NCBI GenBank assembly: GCA_016873095.1
Contig: VGYC01000035.1
Location: 1 to 47,197, forward strand
DNA: 47,197 nt
Reading direction: 5' to 3'
DNA from: Planctomycetota bacterium
GTDB taxonomy: Bacteria > Planctomycetota > Planctomycetia > Gemmatales > Gemmataceae
A model generated the notes under the pieces. The model saw nothing but the letters and a program-made list of their open reading frames with translations, was not told where the DNA came from and ran no database searches. Positions within the stretch are counted from its first letter, which is position 1; every line of letters begins with the position of its first letter. Shown here in pieces: positions 1 to 9,894 of this stretch. Both the position numbers and the translations under genes were made by a program.

Positions 1-15
1 GCCGAACCGCGAGAA

Positions 16-111
16 GGCCCGTGAACGGGCCTGATGCTTTTCTGTCGTCTGCGACAACCCGCCGTGAACGGCGGGCCTAAACCGCTTCGCGGCAAGCCCC
101 GTGAACGGGGC
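16..111. repeat. array of three hairpins with the same TGAA loop
   Basis: Three perfect short stem-loops lie in a row at 16-31, 58-75 and 96-111. Stems are 6, 7 and 6 bp with different sequences (ggcccg/cgggcc, cccgccg/cggcggg, gccccg/cggggc), yet each closes the identical loop TGAA between a g and a c. A fourth small stem (ccgc/gcgg, 82-92) sits between the second and third. The stems differ while pairing and loop are kept, which is the pattern expected if the structure matters. The array may continue left of the window. It lies far downstream of the minus-strand decarboxylase gene. Function unknown; a REP-like repeat or transcribed structured RNA are both possible. Confidence 0.6.
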
Positions 112-193
112 TAAGAGGGGCTAAGAGCGCAACAATCCCATGACGAAGTCGATTGCGCCTCTCGCTTCAATCTTCCATGCTTTTCATCAGCCC

Positions 194-266
194 AGGGCGA
201 GGCTCCTGCCGAGCCGTGGCGTAACAATTACCAAGCGGGTTCACGGCTCGGCAGGAGCCTCGCCCT
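194..266. repeat. 25-bp perfect inverted repeat, dispersed palindrome
   Basis: Arms at 194-218 and 242-266 are perfect reverse complements, separated by 23 bases. A nearly identical single arm (one mismatch in 24) recurs at 41151-41174, so this is a dispersed element and not a one-off terminator. On the minus strand it lies downstream of the UDP-glucuronate decarboxylase gene and could end that transcript, but no T-run follows either arm. Confidence 0.7.
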
Positions 267-368
267 CCCGAATTCGCCTATTTGCTGCTCAGGGACTTAT
301 GAAATGGCCATCCAGGTCTAGGGTCCTTGACCGGGGCAATTCCTGGCGCTGGAGTCAAGATTTGTAGT

Positions 369-386
369 GGAATTCGCAAGAATTCC
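369..386. repeat. 7-bp hairpin with GCAA loop
   Basis: The sequence ggaattc-gcaa-gaattcc is a perfect 7-bp stem closing a GNRA-type loop. It lies 26 bases beyond the stop codon of the minus-strand decarboxylase gene. There is no T-tract after it, so a role in termination or 3'-end stability is only a guess. Confidence 0.45.
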
Positions 387-411
387 GACAACCGGCATCA
401 GGTCGCCCAAC

Positions 412-1347
412 TCACAAGTCGACGCGGTCGCGAAAAAACTCGAGCGTCCGTCGCAGCCCATCGCGCCGCGCCACGGCCGGTTCCCAGCCGAGAACGTTGC
501 GTGCCCGGCTGATGTCCGGTCTGCGTACGCGCGGGTCGTCCTGCGGCAACGGCTTGAAGATGATCTCGCTCTTGCTTCCGGTAAGCTCGAGTATCTCGCG
601 CGCAAAATCAAGAATGGTCACCTCATTGGGATTGCCGAGGTTGACCGGTTCGTGGAAATCGGCGTTCAGCAGGCGGATGATGCCCTCCACCAGGTCACCG
701 ACGTAGCAGAAGCTTCGCGTCTGCGAGCCGTCGCCGTAGACGGTGAGCGGTTCGCCGCGCAACGCCTGGCCCATCAGGTTGGGCACGACGCGGCCATCGT
801 CAAGGCGCATGCGCTCGCCGTACGTGTTGAAGATGCGGCAGATCTTCGTGTCGACGTCGTGTGAGCGGTGATATGCCATCGTCATGGCCTCGGCAAAGCG
901 CTTGGCCTCGTCGTAGACGCCACGGACGCCGATGGGGTTGACGTTGCCCCAGTAGGTTTCGCGCTGCGGATGCTGCTCCGGGTCGCCGTAGACTTCACTG
1001 GTGCTGGCCAGCAGGTAACGCGACTTCTTGAGCTTGGCGAGGCCCAGCGTGTTGTGCGTGCCCAGCGAGCCGACCTTGAGCGTCGGGATCGGATGCCGCA
1101 GGTAGTCAACGGGGCTGGCCGGCGAGGCAAAGTGCAGGATGTTGTCCACCGGGCCGTCTATTTCCAGAGGTTCCGAGATGTTGTGCAGCCGCAGCTGAAA
1201 GCGATCCTGTCCGCTCAGGTGCTCGATGTTCTCCAGATGCCCGGTGATCAGGTTGTCAACGCACAGGACGTCATGTCCATTCGCCAGCAAGCGCTCGCAA
1301 AGATGGGAGCCGATGAAACCGGCTCCGCCGGTGATCAAGGTTCTCAT
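412..1347 (-). CDS. UDP-glucuronate decarboxylase (SDR family)
   Basis: Converts UDP-glucuronate to UDP-xylose in the cytoplasm using bound NAD, supplying sugar for surface polysaccharide. The 311-residue protein starts with the Rossmann motif [10 protein letters not shown] (residues 7-16) and has the SDR catalytic pair in YDEAKRFAE (YxxxK), followed by the RIFNTYG segment typical of the UXS/dTDP-glucose dehydratase group. Length matches bacterial UXS enzymes. The ATG is preceded by AAGGCG on the minus strand. It stands alone: no glycosyltransferase genes flank it in this window. A related NAD-dependent epimerase or dehydratase cannot be fully excluded, but the match to UXS is strong along the whole length. 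Confidence 0.88.
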   Translation of the reverse strand: MRTLITGGAGFIGSHLCERLLANGHDVLCVDNLITGHLENIEHLSGQDRFQLRLHNISEPLEIDGPVDNILHFASPASPVDYLRHPIPTLKVGSLGTHNTLGLAKLKKSRYLLASTSEVYGDPEQHPQRETYWGNVNPIGVRGVYDEAKRFAEAMTMAYHRSHDVDTKICRIFNTYGERMRLDDGRVVPNLMGQALRGEPLTVYGDGSQTRSFCYVGDLVEGIIRLLNADFHEPVNLGNPNEVTILDFAREILELTGSKSEIIFKPLPQDDPRVRRPDISRARNVLGWEPAVARRDGLRRTLEFFRDRVDL

Positions 1348-1595
1348 GGTTCGCCTTTTCTGCTAGGCTAGGCGGCCTTCCGGTCCACGGGGGACGGGAT
1401 GCCCCGAATTCGGACTGTGAAGGCTGACCTGCATTTGCCGGCAGTCATTCTACCCCGCAGGGTGTTCCGCGGCAGATCGCTCTTTTGATTCCGCAGGGGC
1501 CTTTGCTAAACTGGGTGGTCCGTGATTGCCGTTGCGACTGGGCAAGATATGCTAGTTGCAACGATTATGCCGATTTTGACGTGAGGGACCGCACT
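1348..1595. other. divergent intergenic region
   Basis: This 248-base gap separates the minus-strand decarboxylase from the plus-strand glucan phosphorylase, so promoters for both should be here. An imperfect gttgc/gcaac inverted pair lies at about 1531-1561, upstream of the phosphorylase start. I could not pick a convincing -35/-10 pair. Confidence 0.4.
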
Positions 1596-4181
1596 ATGGC
1601 CAATCGTCCGATTCGCACCTACACCGTCCTGCCGCATCTCCCCGAACGACTGCAACCGCTCCACAAGCTGGCCCACAATGTGTGGTGGTGCTGGAATCAG
1701 GAGGCCATCGCGCTGTTCCGCCGCATCGATGAAGAGCGTCTGGAGGCCTGTGACAACAGTCCCGTCCGGCTGCTCAGCGCCATCAAGCAAGAGCGCCTTG
1801 ACGAGTTGCTCAACGATGACGGCTTCCTCGTGCACATGGATCGCGTCGCCCGGAGCCTCGATAATTACCTGACGTGTCCCACGTGGTTTCAGGAGACCTA
1901 TGGCGACGAAGCCACGCCTCCGGAGACCCTGGCGGACCGCTATCGCGTTGCGTATTTCTCCGCCGAGTTCGGCCTGCATGAGAGCATCCCTGTTTACTCC
2001 GGCGGCCTCGGCTTGCTCGCCGGCGATCACCTGAAGTCCGCGTCCGACCTGGGGCTGCCGTTGATTGGCGTCGGACTCATGTATCGCGAAGGCTATTTTC
2101 GTCAGTACCTTACCGTGGATGGCTGGCAGCAGGAACGCTATCCGGAGAACGATTTCTTCAACTTGCCGCTCATTCCCGAAACAAGGCCGGATGGCTCACC
2201 GGTGACCATCAGCGTGCCGTTCCCGGGGCGTGAGGTCAAGGCCCGCATCTGGCGCATCCAGGTCGGCCGGGTGCCTCTTTACTTGCTCGACACCAACATT
2301 CCCCAGAACAGCCCGGACGACCGGCAGATCACGAGCAGGCTGTACGGCGGCGATCATGACATGCGCATCCGTCAGGAAATGATCCTGGGCATTGGCGGCA
2401 TCCGCGCCCTGCGTGCCCTGGGCAAGGACCCGGCCGTCTGCCACATGAACGAGGGACACTCTGCCTTTTGCGGGCTGGAGCGCATTCGCGTCATGATGGA
2501 GGAGCATAGCCTGGATTTCGCGACGGCCCGCGAGGCGGTCATGGCGGGCACTTGCTTCACCACGCACACGCCCGTGCCGGCCGGCAACGACATGTTCGGC
2601 CCGCAACTGATCGAGCACTACTTCGCTGCCTACGTTCCTCAGCTCAAGCTCGACATGCAGGACTTGATGGCGCTCGGCCGGCAGAATCCAAAGGACTACA
2701 ACGAGCCGTTCTGCATGACCGTGCTGGCGCTCAAGCTTTCCAACATCAGCAACGGCGTCAGCAAGCTGCACGGCAGCGTCTCACGGAAGATGTGGAAGGC
2801 AATCTGGCCGGAACTGCCCGAGGCGGAGATTCCGATCACGTCCATCACCAATGGCGTGCACATTCGGAGCTGGCTGGCTCCTGAGATCACGCAGCTGTTC
2901 GAGCGTTACCTCGGCATTCAGTGGGAGGAGAAGCCGACCGATCACAGCATCTGGCGGAAGATCGACAACATTCCGAATGCCGAGCTGTGGCGGACGCACG
3001 AGCGCCGCCGCGAACGGCTCGTTGCCTTCGCGCGGGCGCGGCTGCGCTCGCAATTGAAGCGCCGCGGCGCGCCGCCCGCCGAGATCGCCCGCGCCGACGA
3101 GGTGCTCGATCCGGACGCCTTGACCATCAGCTTCGCCCGCCGTTTCGCCACCTACAAGCGTGCCAATCTGCTGTTCCGCAATCTCGATCGGCTGGCAGCG
3201 ATCATCAACAACAAGGACCGCCCGGTGCAGATCATCTTCGCCGGCAAGGCTCACCCACGCGACCACGGCGGCAAGGAACTCATCACCGAGATCATTCACA
3301 TCGCCCGGCGTCCGGAATTTCGCCGCCGCATCGTTTTCATTGAAGACTACGATATCAACGTCGCGCGCTACCTCACGCAAGGCGTGGACGTGTGGCTCAA
3401 CAACCCACGGCGCCCGCTGGAGGCGTCCGGTACCAGCGGCATGAAGGCTGCCTGCAACGGCGCCCTGAACCTGTCGATCCTGGATGGCTGGTGGTGCGAG
3501 GCCTATGCCGGCGACAACGGCTGGGCCATCGGCGCCGGCGAGGAGTACACCGATCTGGCTTACCAGGATGAGGTGGAGAGTCGGGCCATCTACGACATGC
3601 TCGAAGAAGAGATCGTGCCGACTTTCTACAACCGCTCCAGCGATGGCTCGCCGCGCAACTGGCTCAAGGCGATGAAGCGCTGCCTGTCCACCATCTGCCC
3701 CGTTTTCAACACGAACCGCATGGTGCAGGAGTACCTGGAGACGAGCTACGCGCCGTCGGCCGAACGCTTCGGCAAGCTTGCCAAGGACAACCTCGACAAG
3801 GCGGCCGCTCTGGCGAAGTGGCGGCGCGGCGTGGTCAGGGACTGGGCCCGCATCAAGGTCGAAAGCGTCGAGGCCCATGGAACCGACGCCATGCAAGTGG
3901 GCGGCAAGCTGGAGGTGCAGGCTCGCGTCAATCTCGGCGGTCTATCCCCGGAGAATGTGCAGGTCCAGCTGTTCCACGGCGTCATGGACAACCAGGGGGA
4001 CATCCCGCTCCCCAGCACCGTACCGATGTCCACCAACGGTTCCCCGCAAGGCCATGCCTGGACCTTCAAGGGTATCATCCCTTGCAGCGCCAGCGGCCAG
4101 CACGGCTTCGCCGTCCGCGTCCTGCCCTACCATCCGGACCTGGCCAACCCGTTCGAGCCGGGACTGGTCTGCTGGGGGTAA
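1596..4181 (+). CDS. glgP: alpha-glucan phosphorylase (GT35, short form)
   Basis: Cytoplasmic PLP enzyme that releases glucose-1-phosphate from the non-reducing ends of glycogen or other alpha-1,4-glucans. The 861-residue protein begins with the N-terminal domain typical of the short bacterial type (NVWWCWNQEA near residue 28). It contains the glucan-binding stretch EFGLHESIPVYSGGLGLLAGD, split here as EFGLHES and YSGGLGLLAGD, and the cofactor motif EASGTSGMKAA, whose lysine is residue 617. The ATG at 1596 follows GAGGGA; an in-frame start at 1485 would add a 37-residue tail unlike the family. It converges with a propeller gene and is followed on the other strand by glgC and a GH13 enzyme, which fits glycogen metabolism. 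Confidence 0.93.
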   Translation: MANRPIRTYTVLPHLPERLQPLHKLAHNVWWCWNQEAIALFRRIDEERLEACDNSPVRLLSAIKQERLDELLNDDGFLVHMDRVARSLDNYLTCPTWFQETYGDEATPPETLADRYRVAYFSAEFGLHESIPVYSGGLGLLAGDHLKSASDLGLPLIGVGLMYREGYFRQYLTVDGWQQERYPENDFFNLPLIPETRPDGSPVTISVPFPGREVKARIWRIQVGRVPLYLLDTNIPQNSPDDRQITSRLYGGDHDMRIRQEMILGIGGIRALRALGKDPAVCHMNEGHSAFCGLERIRVMMEEHSLDFATAREAVMAGTCFTTHTPVPAGNDMFGPQLIEHYFAAYVPQLKLDMQDLMALGRQNPKDYNEPFCMTVLALKLSNISNGVSKLHGSVSRKMWKAIWPELPEAEIPITSITNGVHIRSWLAPEITQLFERYLGIQWEEKPTDHSIWRKIDNIPNAELWRTHERRRERLVAFARARLRSQLKRRGAPPAEIARADEVLDPDALTISFARRFATYKRANLLFRNLDRLAAIINNKDRPVQIIFAGKAHPRDHGGKELITEIIHIARRPEFRRRIVFIEDYDINVARYLTQGVDVWLNNPRRPLEASGTSGMKAACNGALNLSILDGWWCEAYAGDNGWAIGAGEEYTDLAYQDEVESRAIYDMLEEEIVPTFYNRSSDGSPRNWLKAMKRCLSTICPVFNTNRMVQEYLETSYAPSAERFGKLAKDNLDKAAALAKWRRGVVRDWARIKVESVEAHGTDAMQVGGKLEVQARVNLGGLSPENVQVQLFHGVMDNQGDIPLPSTVPMSTNGSPQGHAWTFKGIIPCSASGQHGFAVRVLPYHPDLANPFEPGLVCWG

Positions 4182-4267
4182 GAGCCAGCGTGCCCTCGCA
4201 CGCCGCAACGTTTTCGCACGCATTCCCAACCCGGGATGGCGAGGCTGCTGCCGGGCCGCCGCCTGGT

Positions 4268-5581
4268 CTACCGCACTTCGTAGCAGAAGAGCAGTTCCTG
4301 ATCGCGCAGGTACAGGCGTCCGTTGACGATCACGGGGATGGCCCAGATCTTGGCGGCACTGCTGGTACGGCGCGTCTCTGGAGTCTTGGACTTCTCCGGA
4401 ATGTTGAAGCGGCCTGACTCTTGCCATTGCTTGGTGCTGGCCTCGAGCAATACCGCGGTTCCCTCGTCGCTATAGAGATACAGCTTGCCGTCGGCGGCGG
4501 TGATGGCGCCGCTGGTGCAGTCGAGCTTGTTGCGGTTCTTCCAGGCAATCTCGCCGGTCTTGAAGTTCTGGCAAACCCAGCCAAGCACTTCCGAATGTCC
4601 GTAAATGTGATCGCCGACCAGCACCACGCCGCCGTGCGTGTTCTTGACGGTCCGCTGCAGTTGCTTGGGGTAGACTTCCTTGGCCTTGACGCCGCTGCCC
4701 TTGGCACTGAGTTCGAAGAGGTGGCAGCCGGCGCCGTAGCCCGACGTGGCATATACGAGGTTGTCACGGACGACGGGGGTCGGCGCGATCGCGTAGCTGG
4801 ATCGCTTGAAGATCGGCTCCGTCCAGAGCAGCTTACCAGACTTGGCGGCGAAGCCCGAGATGAAACCTGCCTCGGGCACGCTCGTATAACTCGTTTGAAT
4901 GTACTGACGCACGCCGCCGGCCTCGCTTACGACGACCGAGGAATAGGGCGCCTTGTTGGTCAGTTCCTTGCTTTGCCAGACGAGCTTGCCCGATTTCTTG
5001 TCCAGAGCGGCCAGCGTGCCCTTTTCGCCGCCCGGAGTGCAGATCAGCAGCTCGCCGTCGACGAGCGGCGACTCGCTAAAGCCCCACTCGGTCATCATCT
5101 CGCCGCCGAAGTCCTTGGTGAGGTTCTTGCGCCAGACTTCGGCGCGCTTGGGGATATCGAAGCACACCAGGTCGCCGTAGCCGCCTAGGACGTAAACGCG
5201 ATCGCCGTCGATGGTAGGCGTGCTGCGCGGCCCGTCACCCCAGGTGTTGCCGTCGAAGGTGAACATGTCACCGACCCTGGCGCTCCATTCTTCCTTGCCG
5301 GACCTGGCATCGAGAACGATGAGGTACGTGGCATCTTTGCGGCTGCCAAGCATGTACAGCCTGTCGCCGACGATGGACGGACTTGAAAACCCAAGCCCCA
5401 TCGTCTTGTTGGCCCAGGCGAGCTTGGGGCCGTCCTTCGGCCAGGTCTTGAGCAGTCCGGTCTCCTTCGAGACGTTGGTGCGATCGGGACCTCGCCACTG
5501 CGGCCAGTCCAGGGCCAACGCCGTGGACGCTGCAACCAGCAAAACGGTCGTCACGCTCGTCAGCAACACGCTTGATTTCAT
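4268..5581 (-). CDS. secreted PQQ-type beta-propeller protein
   Basis: A 437-residue protein with a signal peptide (hydrophobic LLTSVTTVLLVAASTALA) followed by the segment DWPQWRGPDR that opens this planctomycete family. Repeated blades carry motifs such as VLDARSGKEEW, ALDKKSGKLVW and FAAKSGKLLW, typical of PQQ/WD-like quinoprotein propellers, but no dehydrogenase catalytic domain is seen. Probable periplasmic or exported protein of unknown role. The ATG at 5581 is preceded by GAGG; a longer frame from 5692 lacks this signal and hides the signal peptide. A paralogue with the same opening, broken by a frameshift, lies at 41289-42525. It sits between glgP and glgC, though a link to glycogen is not shown. 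Confidence 0.85.
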   Translation of the reverse strand: MKSSVLLTSVTTVLLVAASTALALDWPQWRGPDRTNVSKETGLLKTWPKDGPKLAWANKTMGLGFSSPSIVGDRLYMLGSRKDATYLIVLDARSGKEEWSARVGDMFTFDGNTWGDGPRSTPTIDGDRVYVLGGYGDLVCFDIPKRAEVWRKNLTKDFGGEMMTEWGFSESPLVDGELLICTPGGEKGTLAALDKKSGKLVWQSKELTNKAPYSSVVVSEAGGVRQYIQTSYTSVPEAGFISGFAAKSGKLLWTEPIFKRSSYAIAPTPVVRDNLVYATSGYGAGCHLFELSAKGSGVKAKEVYPKQLQRTVKNTHGGVVLVGDHIYGHSEVLGWVCQNFKTGEIAWKNRNKLDCTSGAITAADGKLYLYSDEGTAVLLEASTKQWQESGRFNIPEKSKTPETRRTSSAAKIWAIPVIVNGRLYLRDQELLFCYEVR

Positions 5582-5675
5582 GGGAAGCCTCGGAAGAATG
5601 TTCAATTCAGTATAGCAGGGGGTGCGCGACCGCCAACGCCAGGCGGCCGCCGCGCGGACGGAGCGAACTCGGACC

Positions 5676-6932
5676 TCAGCGGTCGGCGGCACGTGCGGTG
5701 AACGACTCCGGGAACTCAGCCTTGGCGATGACGATCACGCCCTGGTCGGTCATCTGGAAGCCACGCTGCCGGTCGTGGTCGGCGTTGAAGCCGATGGTGG
5801 TGTGCGGTGGGATTTTCACGTCCTTGTCGATGATGGCACGGCGGATCCGGCAATGCCGGCCCACATCCACGCCGTCCAGCAGGATGGAACTCTCGACATA
5901 GGAGTAGCTGTTGACGCGAACGTTTGGCGACAGCACGCTGCGGCGGACGTGCCCGCCGCTGATGATGCAGCCCTGGCAGACCATGCTGTCGTGGGCCTCG
6001 CCGCGGCGGGCGCCTTCGCCGCCGCCGGGATCGCTGAACACGAACTTCGGCGGCGGCAGTTGCGGCTGGTGCGTCCGGATCGGCCAGTCCTGGTCGTACA
6101 GGTTCAGCACCGGGTCCACGTCCACCAGGTCCATGTTTGCCTGGTAGTACGCGTCCAGCGTACCGACATCGCGCCAGTACGGCGTGGCCTTGCGATTCTT
6201 GTCCAGGAAGCGAAACGCATAAACCTTGTGCGAGTCGATGATGTTGGGAATGATATTGCGGCCGAAATCATGGTCGCTGTCGGCGCGCGTGGCATCCTGG
6301 CACAGCAACTCGTACATGGGCCGGGCCGTGAACACGTAGATGCCCATCGAGGCCAGAAAGTGCTCATTGTCGCCCGGAATCGGAATGGCTTGTTTCGGCT
6401 TCTCCTGGAAGCCCATGATGCGATCCTCGGCATCCACCTGGACCGCGCCGAAATGAATGCTCTGGCTGACGTGCACCGGCAGGCAACCCACGGTCAAATC
6501 GGCGCCGCGCTTCAGGTGCGAGTCGATCATTGCCGCGTAGTCCATCTTGTAAATGTGGTCGCCGGCCAGGATGAGGACATACTTCGGGTCGGCCTTCTCG
6601 ATGCTGTAGATGTTCTGGTAGATGGCGTCTGCGGTCCCCTTGTACCAGTGCTCGTCGATGCGCTGCTGCGGCGGCAGGACTTCGATGTACTCGTTCAACT
6701 CGCGTGACAGAAAGCTCCAGCCGGCGCCGATGTGGCGATCGAGGCTGCGAGCCTTGTATTGCGTCAATACCAGGATGCGGCGCAGGTCGCTGTTGATGCA
6801 ATTGGAAAGCGTGAAGTCGATGATGCGATACAACCCGCCGAAGGGCACGGCCGGCTTGGCCCGATCACGCGTCAGCGGTTCCAGCCGCGTTCCCTTGCCT
6901 CCCGCCAGGATCAATGTCAACACGTCCTTCAC
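5676..6932 (-). CDS. glgC: glucose-1-phosphate adenylyltransferase
   Basis: Makes ADP-glucose from ATP and glucose-1-phosphate, the committed step of glycogen synthesis. The 418-residue protein has the nucleotidyltransferase signature [13 protein letters not shown] near the N-terminus, the [11 protein letters not shown] segment, the WYKGTADA motif and GDHIYKMDY catalytic region, then a C-terminal left-handed beta-helix part ([20 protein letters not shown]). Length is as usual for GlgC. The start is GTG at 6932, with AAGGAG eight bases upstream. Located with glgP and a GH13 gene; no glycogen synthase is in view. Confidence 0.95.
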   Translation of the reverse strand: MKDVLTLILAGGKGTRLEPLTRDRAKPAVPFGGLYRIIDFTLSNCINSDLRRILVLTQYKARSLDRHIGAGWSFLSRELNEYIEVLPPQQRIDEHWYKGTADAIYQNIYSIEKADPKYVLILAGDHIYKMDYAAMIDSHLKRGADLTVGCLPVHVSQSIHFGAVQVDAEDRIMGFQEKPKQAIPIPGDNEHFLASMGIYVFTARPMYELLCQDATRADSDHDFGRNIIPNIIDSHKVYAFRFLDKNRKATPYWRDVGTLDAYYQANMDLVDVDPVLNLYDQDWPIRTHQPQLPPPKFVFSDPGGGEGARRGEAHDSMVCQGCIISGGHVRRSVLSPNVRVNSYSYVESSILLDGVDVGRHCRIRRAIIDKDVKIPPHTTIGFNADHDRQRGFQMTDQGVIVIAKAEFPESFTARAADR

Positions 6933-7037
6933 AATCGCAATCTCCTTGGTCCGTGACGAACGCCGTCGTTACTACGATTCTCCGCGCCCACCCGCCGCAT
7001 GGCAACCCAAAAATCCCTGTGAGCCCCGCGGCGGATT

Positions 7038-8516
7038 CTATCCCGCGGCTTCGACCGCGAACAGATGACACCCCCACGCCGGCAGATCGATGTAAAGCCC
7101 GCGCGAGGCCAGCTCGTTGCCGTCACGCTCGTAGCAGGTATCGCTCAGCAGATCGTGCAGCCGCAGTTTTCCGCCGGCGATGTCGGTGAACGCCGGCGTC
7201 ACGAAGCATTGCGACGGGTTGGCGGCGAAGTTGACCGCCACCAGCAGACGCGCGCCGTCCCCTTGCCAGGAATAGGCGATGAAGTCGTCCCACGTCCAGT
7301 TGTCCTGCCAGGCCGGGCGACATTCCAGCAACTGCCAGTGTCCGTCGCGCAGTTCGGGACGGCGCAGCACCGCCAGCAGGCGATCGTAGAACTGCTTGAG
7401 CGCCGCCTCGACCGGCTCGTCCGGGCCGCGAACCAGGTGAACCGCGATCTGTTTCTTGAAGCCCTCGAGTTGCCCTTGATGCAGGAGGCGCATGCCCGGC
7501 GACAGAAACGTGAGCACGGCAGCGGCCTGGTGCTTGCCGGATGGAAAGACGGCTGCGGCACGCGGCTCATCGTGGTTTTCCAGAAAGCGCGCCAGCCTGT
7601 GCTGGTAGTCCAGGCCCGCGCGCAGATGGTCGCGCACCGGCCTCGGCTTGCCCTCGCGCAGCCGATCGTACAACCGCTTGTCGTAGGCAAAGTCAAAGCC
7701 CTGCTGTTGCAGGTTCCATTCCAGGTCCCAGTAAACCTCCGCGAGGAACAGAAAGTCCGGCGACTGCTGGCGCACCGCGGAGATCGCTCTTGGCCAGAAC
7801 GGCTCGCAGCGGATGCCCCAGGTGCGCTGAAAAACCTCCGGCAGCACCAGCATTGCCATGTCGCAGCGGACGCCGTCACACTTGCTGGCCACTCCGGTCA
7901 GTTCGGCCAGCATCGCGTCCTGCAGCTTCGGGTTGCCATGGTTCAGCTGCAACGAGTCCGGCCAGCCGGGGAAGTACGGATCCCGTCCATGGGCAAGGAT
8001 CAAGTCCCCATGGCTGGTGCGGACGCGGCAGAAGTTGGCCGGCTCGCCGGCCAGATCCGCCGCCGTGCCGGGAATGAAATAGTCCAGGTTCGACTCGGTC
8101 CACGGATGGTCGAGTGCGACATGATTGGGGACATAGTCAAGCACGAGACGCAATCCGCGCTGCTTGAGCCGTTCGCGCAGGCGTGCCAGAGCCGCGTCTC
8201 CTCCCATGCTTGCTGGCACCGAGTAGGCGCAGATCGCGAAACCGGAGCCGCCGATGTCATCGTCACGCAGGTCGGGCAGGGTCTCGACGAAGCCCTGCCG
8301 CCAGGACGTGTTGTTGCGCGATACCTTCTGCCCGGCGAGACCGGTCTGCCACACACTCAGGAACCAGACCCAGTCAAACCCCAGGCCGGCGAGCCGATCC
8401 AGTTCGGCGTCCGGAACATCGTCGAGCGTCGCCGGCCGGCCAAGCGATTTGCCCAGGGCCGTCAACCAGACGCGTGTATTGACCTGATAGAGAGCGGGGT
8501 AGAGAGGTTTTTTCAT
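7038..8516 (-). CDS. alpha-amylase family (GH13) glycosidase
   Basis: A 492-residue TIM-barrel glycosidase or transglycosidase acting on alpha-glucans. All conserved GH13 regions are visible: VLDYVPNHV (region I, near 125), DGVRCDMA with nucleophile D219, FLAEVYWD with acid/base E260, and FLENHD with D316. No signal peptide, so probably cytoplasmic. Members with this short architecture include maltogenic and sucrose-phosphorylase-like enzymes; substrate cannot be fixed from sequence alone. Upstream on the same strand as glgC, with a 105-base gap, so co-transcription is plausible. No clear Shine-Dalgarno precedes the ATG. Confidence 0.85.
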   Translation of the reverse strand: MKKPLYPALYQVNTRVWLTALGKSLGRPATLDDVPDAELDRLAGLGFDWVWFLSVWQTGLAGQKVSRNNTSWRQGFVETLPDLRDDDIGGSGFAICAYSVPASMGGDAALARLRERLKQRGLRLVLDYVPNHVALDHPWTESNLDYFIPGTAADLAGEPANFCRVRTSHGDLILAHGRDPYFPGWPDSLQLNHGNPKLQDAMLAELTGVASKCDGVRCDMAMLVLPEVFQRTWGIRCEPFWPRAISAVRQQSPDFLFLAEVYWDLEWNLQQQGFDFAYDKRLYDRLREGKPRPVRDHLRAGLDYQHRLARFLENHDEPRAAAVFPSGKHQAAAVLTFLSPGMRLLHQGQLEGFKKQIAVHLVRGPDEPVEAALKQFYDRLLAVLRRPELRDGHWQLLECRPAWQDNWTWDDFIAYSWQGDGARLLVAVNFAANPSQCFVTPAFTDIAGGKLRLHDLLSDTCYERDGNELASRGLYIDLPAWGCHLFAVEAAG

Positions 8517-8612
8517 GACAGGAAAGACCCGGCACCGCAGTTTGCTTCTTTACTTCTTTCCGCAGGCATGGGGGTATCATAGCGACCGTGGACCGCCAGC
8601 GACACAGCGGTG

Positions 8613-9230
8613 TCAGATCTGCTGCAGGTCCTGCGTGCGCGGCAGGTCGTCGAGCCCCTTCAAGTCGAACAGTTCCAGAAAGCGCTGGGTAGTGCCGTAG
8701 GAAACTTCCTTGGCGGCCGCGTCGCCGCGATGACTTGCCTCGATCAAGCCGCGGCGCACCAGTTGCCGAAGCAAGTGGGCGGAATCAGCGCCGCGCAAGG
8801 CATCGACTTCGAGTCGCGTGATCGGCTGGCGGTATGCGACCAGGGAAAGCACGTCGAGCACGGCTGTGGACAGGCGTGCCTCGCGGACGCCGCCATAAAG
8901 CTTGTCGACGACGTCGCGGAATTGCGGCCGCAATGTCAGCACGTGGCCGTCGCCGCGCGGCACGATCGCGTAGGGCCGGCCCTGGCGGCGATAGTCGCGG
9001 TTGAGGTCGGCGATGGCCTGATGATACTGCGCCGGCGCCAGTCCGCGAACCGTGTCGCACGCACGCTCGGCCGTCAAAGGTTCGCCGCCGACGAACAGCA
9101 GAGCTTCGATGATCTGCCGCGGCTCCGGCGGCGCCGCGGCGGTGTCTTCATGTGCCGGCGTCGCGCCGGCCGCGGCACCATCCACCTCCCATGTCTGATT
9201 CAGATACGTGTCATTCAGGTTGTCAGCCAT
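8613..9230 (-). CDS. scpB: segregation and condensation protein B
   Basis: ScpB is the winged-helix kleisin partner of SMC-ScpA in chromosome organisation and segregation. The 205-residue protein has an acidic, low-complexity N-terminus and then IIEALLFVGGEPLT, the central LSTAVLDVLSLVAYRQPITR segment and the LIEASHRGD/SYGTTQRFLELF C-terminal wing, all characteristic. AAGGAC lies just before the ATG. scpA is not adjacent. It lies upstream of the GH13 gene on the same strand. Confidence 0.92.
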   Translation of the reverse strand: MADNLNDTYLNQTWEVDGAAAGATPAHEDTAAAPPEPRQIIEALLFVGGEPLTAERACDTVRGLAPAQYHQAIADLNRDYRRQGRPYAIVPRGDGHVLTLRPQFRDVVDKLYGGVREARLSTAVLDVLSLVAYRQPITRLEVDALRGADSAHLLRQLVRRGLIEASHRGDAAAKEVSYGTTQRFLELFDLKGLDDLPRTQDLQQI

Positions 9231-9281
9231 GACTGGGTCCTTGCAAGGCTCGACGCTTGCTAACGCGTCGGGCTCTGCGCC

Positions 9282-9686
9282 TCAATGATGCGGCAAGAAG
9301 AACACGCCGGTGATGAACGTGCCGGCCCATAATACGCTGAAGATGATCGCCAGGGCAATGTGGGCCGTGCGCTTGTGCCTTAGCCCGGTGAACAGCATGA
9401 ACGGCAACAGCAAGGCCGCGGGCATGGAGAACATCAGGTGGGTGTTCAGGGCGCCTGTGGCCTGGCGAGCAGCGATGAACTCGTCGAACATCTGCGGTTC
9501 CAGCACGCGCGCGATGACTTCCAGCCCGCCCAGCGCGGCCAGCGTGAGGACGAAGAAGACCATGTTGATCCGGCCATGCAGCCGGTAGTTGCCGCGCGCC
9601 AGCGCTACCAGCGACGCCAGCAGCAGCACCGTGACCGCGATCACGGCGACCTTCAACGACATCATGACGATTTCAGGCGCCAGCAA
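9282..9686 (-). CDS. DUF420 family membrane protein
   Basis: A 134-residue integral membrane protein with four predicted helices (about 8-28, 40-60, 80-100, 110-130). Conserved histidines fall at LHGRIN, LNTHLMFS and KRTAHIA and near the end of the chain, as in the DUF420/YozB family often found near haem-copper oxidase genes. No oxidase genes are in this window. The start is a TTG with GGAG seven bases upstream; an ATG at 9665 is an alternative but has no ribosome-binding site. Function unknown. Confidence 0.72.
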   Translation of the reverse strand: MLAPEIVMMSLKVAVIAVTVLLLASLVALARGNYRLHGRINMVFFVLTLAALGGLEVIARVLEPQMFDEFIAARQATGALNTHLMFSMPAALLLPFMLFTGLRHKRTAHIALAIIFSVLWAGTFITGVFFLPHH

Positions 9687-9894
9687 CGCAAGTCTCCGTT
9701 CCGGGGCAGATGGTCCTGTTCGCTTCCTCGGAACTCACCTGAATTCCGCGCCGGCGCACGACGAGTGCATTTTATGGAACGCCGCCGCTCGCGTGATGAT
9801 GCCCAGGATTGCGCGCGTCGTTTCACGATGGCAATTCTTGTGGCCTCGTGGGATAATCTCCGCTGTCTCGACCACCCTTTCACAGGGCCTGCCC

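Noticed and set aside
16-111. CRISPR-like array
   Set aside because: The units have different stem sequences and no constant repeat or spacer length, and no cas genes are present.
1531-1561. Promoter TTGCGA with TATGCT before glgP
   Set aside because: The spacer would be about 10 bases, too short for a sigma-70 promoter.
7065-8582. 505-residue plus-strand frame antisense to the GH13 gene
   Set aside because: The GH13 gene has all conserved regions; the opposite frame has none.
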